Part shown: positions 60,608 through 64,000 of the stretch, piece by piece | Layout: each line of letters starts with the position of its first letter | Position numbering within the stretch: position 1 is the first letter of the stretch | Source of the DNA: Halorubrum sp. DM2 | Lineage (GTDB): Archaea > Halobacteriota > Halobacteria > Halobacteriales > Haloferacaceae | Assembly: GCF_901686465.1 (NCBI RefSeq) | Contig: NZ_LR594487.1 | Span: 2,105,650 to 2,169,649 of the forward strand | DNA length: 64,000 bases | Direction: 5' to 3' | Program-made: the position numbers and the translations under genes | Notes under the pieces: model-generated | Told to the model about the DNA's origin: nothing | The model's input: the letters and a program-made list of their open reading frames with translations, nothing else | Databases searched by the model: none

Positions 60608-62266
60608 ATGAGTCAGCGAATGCAGCAGGGCCAGCCGATGATCATTATGGGCGAGGACGCCCAGCGCGTCCAGGACAAGGACGCACAGGAGTACAACATC
60701 TCCGCGGCGCGCGGCGTCGCCGAATCCGTCCGTTCGACGCTCGGACCGAAGGGGATGGACAAGATGCTCGTCGATTCGATGGGCGACGTGACCATCACCA
60801 ACGACGGCGTCACCATCCTCCAGACGATGGACATCGACAACCCGACCGCCGAGATGGTCGTGGAAGTCGCCGAGACGCAGGAAGACGAGGCCGGCGACGG
60901 CACGACCAGCGCGGTCGCCATCGCGGGCGAGCTGCTGAAAAACGCCGAGGGCCTCCTCGAACAGGACATCCACCCGACAGCGGTGATCAAGGGCTTCAAC
61001 CTCGCGAGCGAGTACGCCCGCGAGCAGGTCGACGAGGTCGCCACCGCCGTCGAGCCCGGCGACACGGAAACCCTCCGGAACGTCGCCGAGACGTCGATGA
61101 CCGGCAAGGGCGCTGAGCTGGACAAGGACACCCTCGCCGACCTCGTCGTCCGCGCGGTACAGGGCGTCACCGTCGAGGCCGACGACGGCTCCCACGTGGT
61201 CGACCTGGCGAACCTCAACATCGAGACGCGCACCGGTCGCGCGGCGGGCGAGTCCCGCCTGCTCACCGGCGCGGCGATCGACAAGGACCCCGTTCACGAG
61301 GACATGCCGACCGACTTCGAGTCGGCCAACGTCCTGCTCCTCAACGACCCGATCGAGGTCGAGGAGGCCGACGTCGACACCTCCGTCAACGTCGACTCCC
61401 CGGACCAGCTCCAGAAGTTCCTCGATCAGGAAGAAGAGCAGCTCCGCGCGAAGGTCGACAAGATCGTCGAGTCCGGCGCGGACGTCGTCTTCTGTCAGAA
61501 GGGGATCGACGACCTCGCGCAGCACTACCTCGCGAAGGAGGGCATTCTGGCGGTCCGCCGCACGAAGAAGTCCGACCTGACCTTCCTGAAGAACGTGCTC
61601 GGCGCGCCGATCGTCACGGACCTCGACTCCCTGTCCGCGGACGACCTCGCGGTCGGCTCGATCGAGCGCGACGACGACGAGGAGCTGTTCTACGTCGAGG
61701 GCGAGGATTCCCACGGCGTCACGCTCCTCCTGTACGGCACCACCGAACACGTCGTCGACGAGCTCGAACGCGGCATTCAGGACGCGATCGACGTGGTCTC
61801 GACGACCGTCTCCGACGGGCGGACCCTGCCCGGCGGCGGCGCGGTCGAGGTCGAACTCGCGCGCCGGCTGCGCGACTACGCCGACTCCGTCGAGGGCCGC
61901 GAGCAGCTCGCGGTCGAGGCGTTCGCGGACTCGCTGGAGCTGATCCCCCGCGTGCTCGCCGAAAACGCGGGTCTCGACGCGATCGACCTGCTGGTCGACC
62001 TGCGCGCGGCCCACGAGGCCGGCGACCAGCACGCCGGACTCGACGTGTTCGCCGGCGAGGTCGTCGACACGGCCGAGGCGGGCGTCGTCGAGACCGCCCA
62101 CGCCAAGGAGCAGGCGATTTCTTCGGCGGCCGAGGCGGCGAACCTCGTCTTGAAAATCGACGACATCATCTCCGCGGGCGACCTCTCGACCGCGGGCGGC
62201 GACGACGAGGGCGGTGCCCCCGCCGGCGGCATGGGCGGCATGGGTGGCATGGGCGGCGCTATGTGA
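60608..62266 (+). CDS. thsA: Thermosome subunit (group II chaperonin)
   Basis: 552 residues. NISAARGVAESVRSTLGPKG, MDKMLVDSMGDVTITNDGVT and EDEAGDGTTSAVAIAGELLK are chaperonin ATP motifs; VVFCQKGIDDLAQHYLAKEG lies in the apical domain, and the C-terminus is the Gly-Met tail AGGMGGMGGMGG. Folds proteins in an ATP-driven double ring. Followed by a stack of hairpins rather than a simple terminator. Confidence 0.95.
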   Translation: MSQRMQQGQPMIIMGEDAQRVQDKDAQEYNISAARGVAESVRSTLGPKGMDKMLVDSMGDVTITNDGVTILQTMDIDNPTAEMVVEVAETQEDEAGDGTTSAVAIAGELLKNAEGLLEQDIHPTAVIKGFNLASEYAREQVDEVATAVEPGDTETLRNVAETSMTGKGAELDKDTLADLVVRAVQGVTVEADDGSHVVDLANLNIETRTGRAAGESRLLTGAAIDKDPVHEDMPTDFESANVLLLNDPIEVEEADVDTSVNVDSPDQLQKFLDQEEEQLRAKVDKIVESGADVVFCQKGIDDLAQHYLAKEGILAVRRTKKSDLTFLKNVLGAPIVTDLDSLSADDLAVGSIERDDDEELFYVEGEDSHGVTLLLYGTTEHVVDELERGIQDAIDVVSTTVSDGRTLPGGGAVEVELARRLRDYADSVEGREQLAVEAFADSLELIPRVLAENAGLDAIDLLVDLRAAHEAGDQHAGLDVFAGEVVDTAEAGVVETAHAKEQAISSAAEAANLVLKIDDIISAGDLSTAGGDDEGGAPAGGMGGMGGMGGAM

Positions 62267-62360
62267 AATCTGTCGGAGACAGATTTCCATAGACCGTCAG
62301 ACGCAGTCTGACGCAGTCGATGTAGGCGAGGTTCTGAAAGAACCAACCTCGACCGCCGCA
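62265..62360 (+). terminator. Stack of three hairpins after the thermosome gene
   Basis: GAAATCTGTC/GACAGATTTC (62265-62287, overlapping the stop codon), CGTCAGAC/GTCTGACG (62295-62313) and GGTTCT/AGAACC (about 62324-62338). No T-run follows, so an RNA-stabilising or processing role is as likely as termination. The second hairpin is like one in the relic at 30521-30539. The stretch to 62564 holds nothing else I can name. Confidence 0.5.
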
Positions 62361-62564
62361 GCGACAACCGCTCGATAACAACCGCCGTTCGCACGCTCCG
62401 TTTTCCCCCGTTTCGCGCGACAGTCGATAGCGGCCGCCGCGCCGGAACGAGACGCTCGGCTCAGGACGACGCGATCCAGCCCGACCGATCCGAGCGTCCG
62501 ACCGTGCGCGACGCACGCATCTGCGGCCGCACCTCTTTACGGATCCGGGCCGTACGTGTCGGCG

Positions 62565-62819
62565 ATGACGAACCTGACACTCTACGAGCTGGAAGGCTGC
62601 CCGTACTGCGCGAAGGTGAAGACGAAGCTCGCCGACCTCGAGTTGGAGTACGACTCGGTGATGGTGCCGCGCTCGCACGGCGAGCGCACCGAGGTCGAGG
62701 AGGTCTCAGGCCAGACGGGCGTCCCGGTCCTCGTTGACGAGGAACACGGCATCGAGGGGATGCCCGAGAGCGACGACATCGTCGAATACCTCGAAGAAAC
62801 GTACGGCAACGCGAGCTAA
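62565..62819 (+). CDS. Glutaredoxin-like protein
   Basis: 84 residues. A CPYC active site at about residues 12-15 (ELEGCPYCAKVKTKLADLEL), TGVPVLVDEEHGIEGMPESD with the cis-Pro, and a C-terminal helix IVEYLEETYGNA match glutaredoxin/GST N-domain proteins. ATG 62565 is preferred to GTG 62556. Thiol-disulfide exchange is likely. Confidence 0.85.
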   Translation: MTNLTLYELEGCPYCAKVKTKLADLELEYDSVMVPRSHGERTEVEEVSGQTGVPVLVDEEHGIEGMPESDDIVEYLEETYGNAS

Positions 62820-62898
62820 GCGCCCGGCGCGACCGAGCGTCGCGCTCGCCGGGAGCGACATCGACCGAACGGGAGGCTATTTATTCGACGGGGGTGAG

Positions 62899-63267
62899 AT
62901 GTCCGGCGTGCGACTCGTTCACCGCCCCGCCGCGTCGACCGACGGATCGGAGACCGTCCTCGCGAGTGACGTCGATGTCGCGCGCTCGACGCTCGAACAG
63001 GCGCGGGGGCTGATGTTCCGCCGGTCGATCCCGGACGATTACGCCCTCGTGTTCCCGTTCGAGGCGGCCGACACGCAGTGGCTTCACATGCTGTTCGTGC
63101 CGTTCGCCATCGACGCGGTATGGCTCGTCGACGGCGAGGTGACGGCGAAAAAGCGGCTCGCGCCGTTCGTCGGTCTGGGCCGCGGTCGCGCCGACACCGT
63201 CGTCGAGCTCCCGGCGGACGTGGCCGAGTCGGTGGCCGTCGGCGACGAACTGCGGCTCGTCGACTGA
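62899..63267 (+). CDS. DUF192 family protein
   Basis: 122 residues. ARGLMFRRSIPDDYALVFPF, TQWLHMLFVPFAIDAVWLVD and VVELPADVAESVAVGDEL follow the DUF192 beta-barrel pattern. The unusual start in a GAT-ATG context follows a TATA-like CTATTTATTC about 25 bases upstream. Function unknown. Confidence 0.88.
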   Translation: MSGVRLVHRPAASTDGSETVLASDVDVARSTLEQARGLMFRRSIPDDYALVFPFEAADTQWLHMLFVPFAIDAVWLVDGEVTAKKRLAPFVGLGRGRADTVVELPADVAESVAVGDELRLVD

Positions 63268-63314
63268 AGCCCGCGACCGGTCGAGTCACCGCTGGGAGCG
63301 AGACGACGCACGTC

Positions 63315-64000
63315 TCAGGCGTCGCGCTCGGCCGGGCTGAACAGGGCCTCGTCGGACGGGGGTCCCTCCGCGGTGCGCAGCGACAGTTCGATCCGGCTGC
63401 CGCCGGCCTTGCTCTCGGCGATATCGAGCGTTCCGCCGCCGGCGGTGACGATCCAGTTCACGTACCAGAGGCCGAGTCCGCTCGCGTGTTCGAGCGACGT
63501 CTCTTCGCCGGTGAGCACGGCGCGCTCGGCCGGCGGGATACCCGGTCCGTCGTCCGCGACGACGAGGGACACCCACGACTCGCTGGGGAGCTCCGCGGCC
63601 GAGATCCGGACCCGCGGGTCGTCGGCGTCGTTGTGCCGGATCGCGTTGTCGACGAGTTCGGTGATCGCCTCTGGGAGGAACGGGACGGCGGAGACGACGA
63701 GCCCCTCGGGGACGTCGACCTCGACGGTCGCTCTGTCGCGGATCGCCGGATCGAGCGATTCGAGCGCGGCGTCGACCGCGGGCACGAGCGAGACGGGCCG
63801 CGGAGAGGGCCGCTGCGAGAGCAGCCGTTCTACCTTCCGGGACGTCTCGCCGAGACGCAACAGCCGCTCGGCGGTATCGATGACCCGTTGGAGTTCGGCG
63901 GTCAGGTCCGGGTCGTCGACCGCCTCGATGGCGCGGCCGGTGAAGCCCGTGATCACGTTGAGGTCGTTCCGGAAGTTGTGGCGCAACACGCGCGTCAGCA
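63315..64000 (-). CDS. Histidine kinase, N-terminus beyond window
   Basis: About 228 residues visible of the kinase core. H-box VLRHNFRNDLNVITGF at the right edge, N-box EAITELVDNAIRHNDADD, G1 VVADDGPGIPP, and G2 SGLGLWYVNWIVTAGGGTLD. The sensor part lies outside the window. The core is like that of the kinase at 10885, one of the haloarchaeal HxxRNDxN families. Ends PSDEALFSPAERDA. Confidence 0.9.
   Translation of the reverse strand, partial: LTRVLRHNFRNDLNVITGFTGRAIEAVDDPDLTAELQRVIDTAERLLRLGETSRKVERLLSQRPSPRPVSLVPAVDAALESLDPAIRDRATVEVDVPEGLVVSAVPFLPEAITELVDNAIRHNDADDPRVRISAAELPSESWVSLVVADDGPGIPPAERAVLTGEETSLEHASGLGLWYVNWIVTAGGGTLDIAESKAGGSRIELSLRTAEGPPSDEALFSPAERDA

Noticed and set aside
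62265-62287. Classic intrinsic terminator
   Set aside because: A good hairpin but it overlaps the stop codon and no T-run follows; kept only as part of a hairpin stack of uncertain role.
60593-62290. A 565-codon minus-strand open frame
   Set aside because: Antisense of the thermosome gene.

Overview
The window is chromosomal DNA from a halophilic archaeon, most likely a Halorubrum-like member of the Haloferacales. The DNA is GC-rich, the proteins are strongly acidic, and many genes have an archaeal TATA element about 25-35 bases before the start codon and therefore little or no leader. Marker genes agree: an S-layer glycoprotein with a PGF C-terminal anchor, thermosome, TFB, halocyanin, archaeal CCA-adding enzyme, NreA and archaemetzincin.

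Layout. 1-4033: RND-type exporter and a NEW3-like secreted partner, with a divergent TetR regulator. 4277-8486: two small genes, a candidate structured RNA, and the S-layer gene with a long leader and a terminator hairpin. 8860-12654: PPOX-like protein, zinc ribbon, a divergent pair of HTH regulators sharing one TATA box, and a PAS histidine kinase. 12744-15960: ADP-forming acyl-CoA synthetase translationally overlapped with a Pta N-domain-like protein. 16043-23673: membrane proteins, DUF373, a lipoprotein, radical SAM, NreA and a TFB whose zinc-ribbon cysteines are gone. 23751-26537: molybdenum-cofactor/chaperone cluster (SUOX-like fold protein, MobB) in which the Mrp-like ATPase and TorD-like chaperone are frameshifted and fused by a deletion. 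26718-36479: halocyanin, RNase HI operon, PadR, pyrophosphatase, an IS200/IS605-like relic, PiT transporter with a 42-residue partner, YgfZ-like protein, archaemetzincin, HAD phosphatase.

36502-41470 is an integrated element of about 5 kb bounded by a 16-bp direct repeat, inserted at the 3' end of a tRNA(CAU) gene. It carries a tyrosine recombinase, zinc-finger and winged-helix proteins, and a rolling-circle (HUH) Rep, so it looks like an integrative plasmid or pleolipovirus-type relic. tRNA-Asn and the CCA-adding enzyme follow. 43326-64000: Fluc/CrcB pair, HerA-like ATPase, two PCMT-like methyltransferases, Hsp20, photolyase, threonine ammonia-lyase, CysS, prephenate dehydratase, DR2241/CbiX pair, BCCT transporter, CopD-like protein, thermosome, glutaredoxin-like, DUF192 and a histidine kinase cut by the window edge.

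The most unusual signal is a dispersed element present twice in inverted orientation (about 20258-20477 and 51341-51602). Two of its hairpins differ between copies only by paired, compensatory changes, so its secondary structure appears to be under selection. I know of no named family for it.
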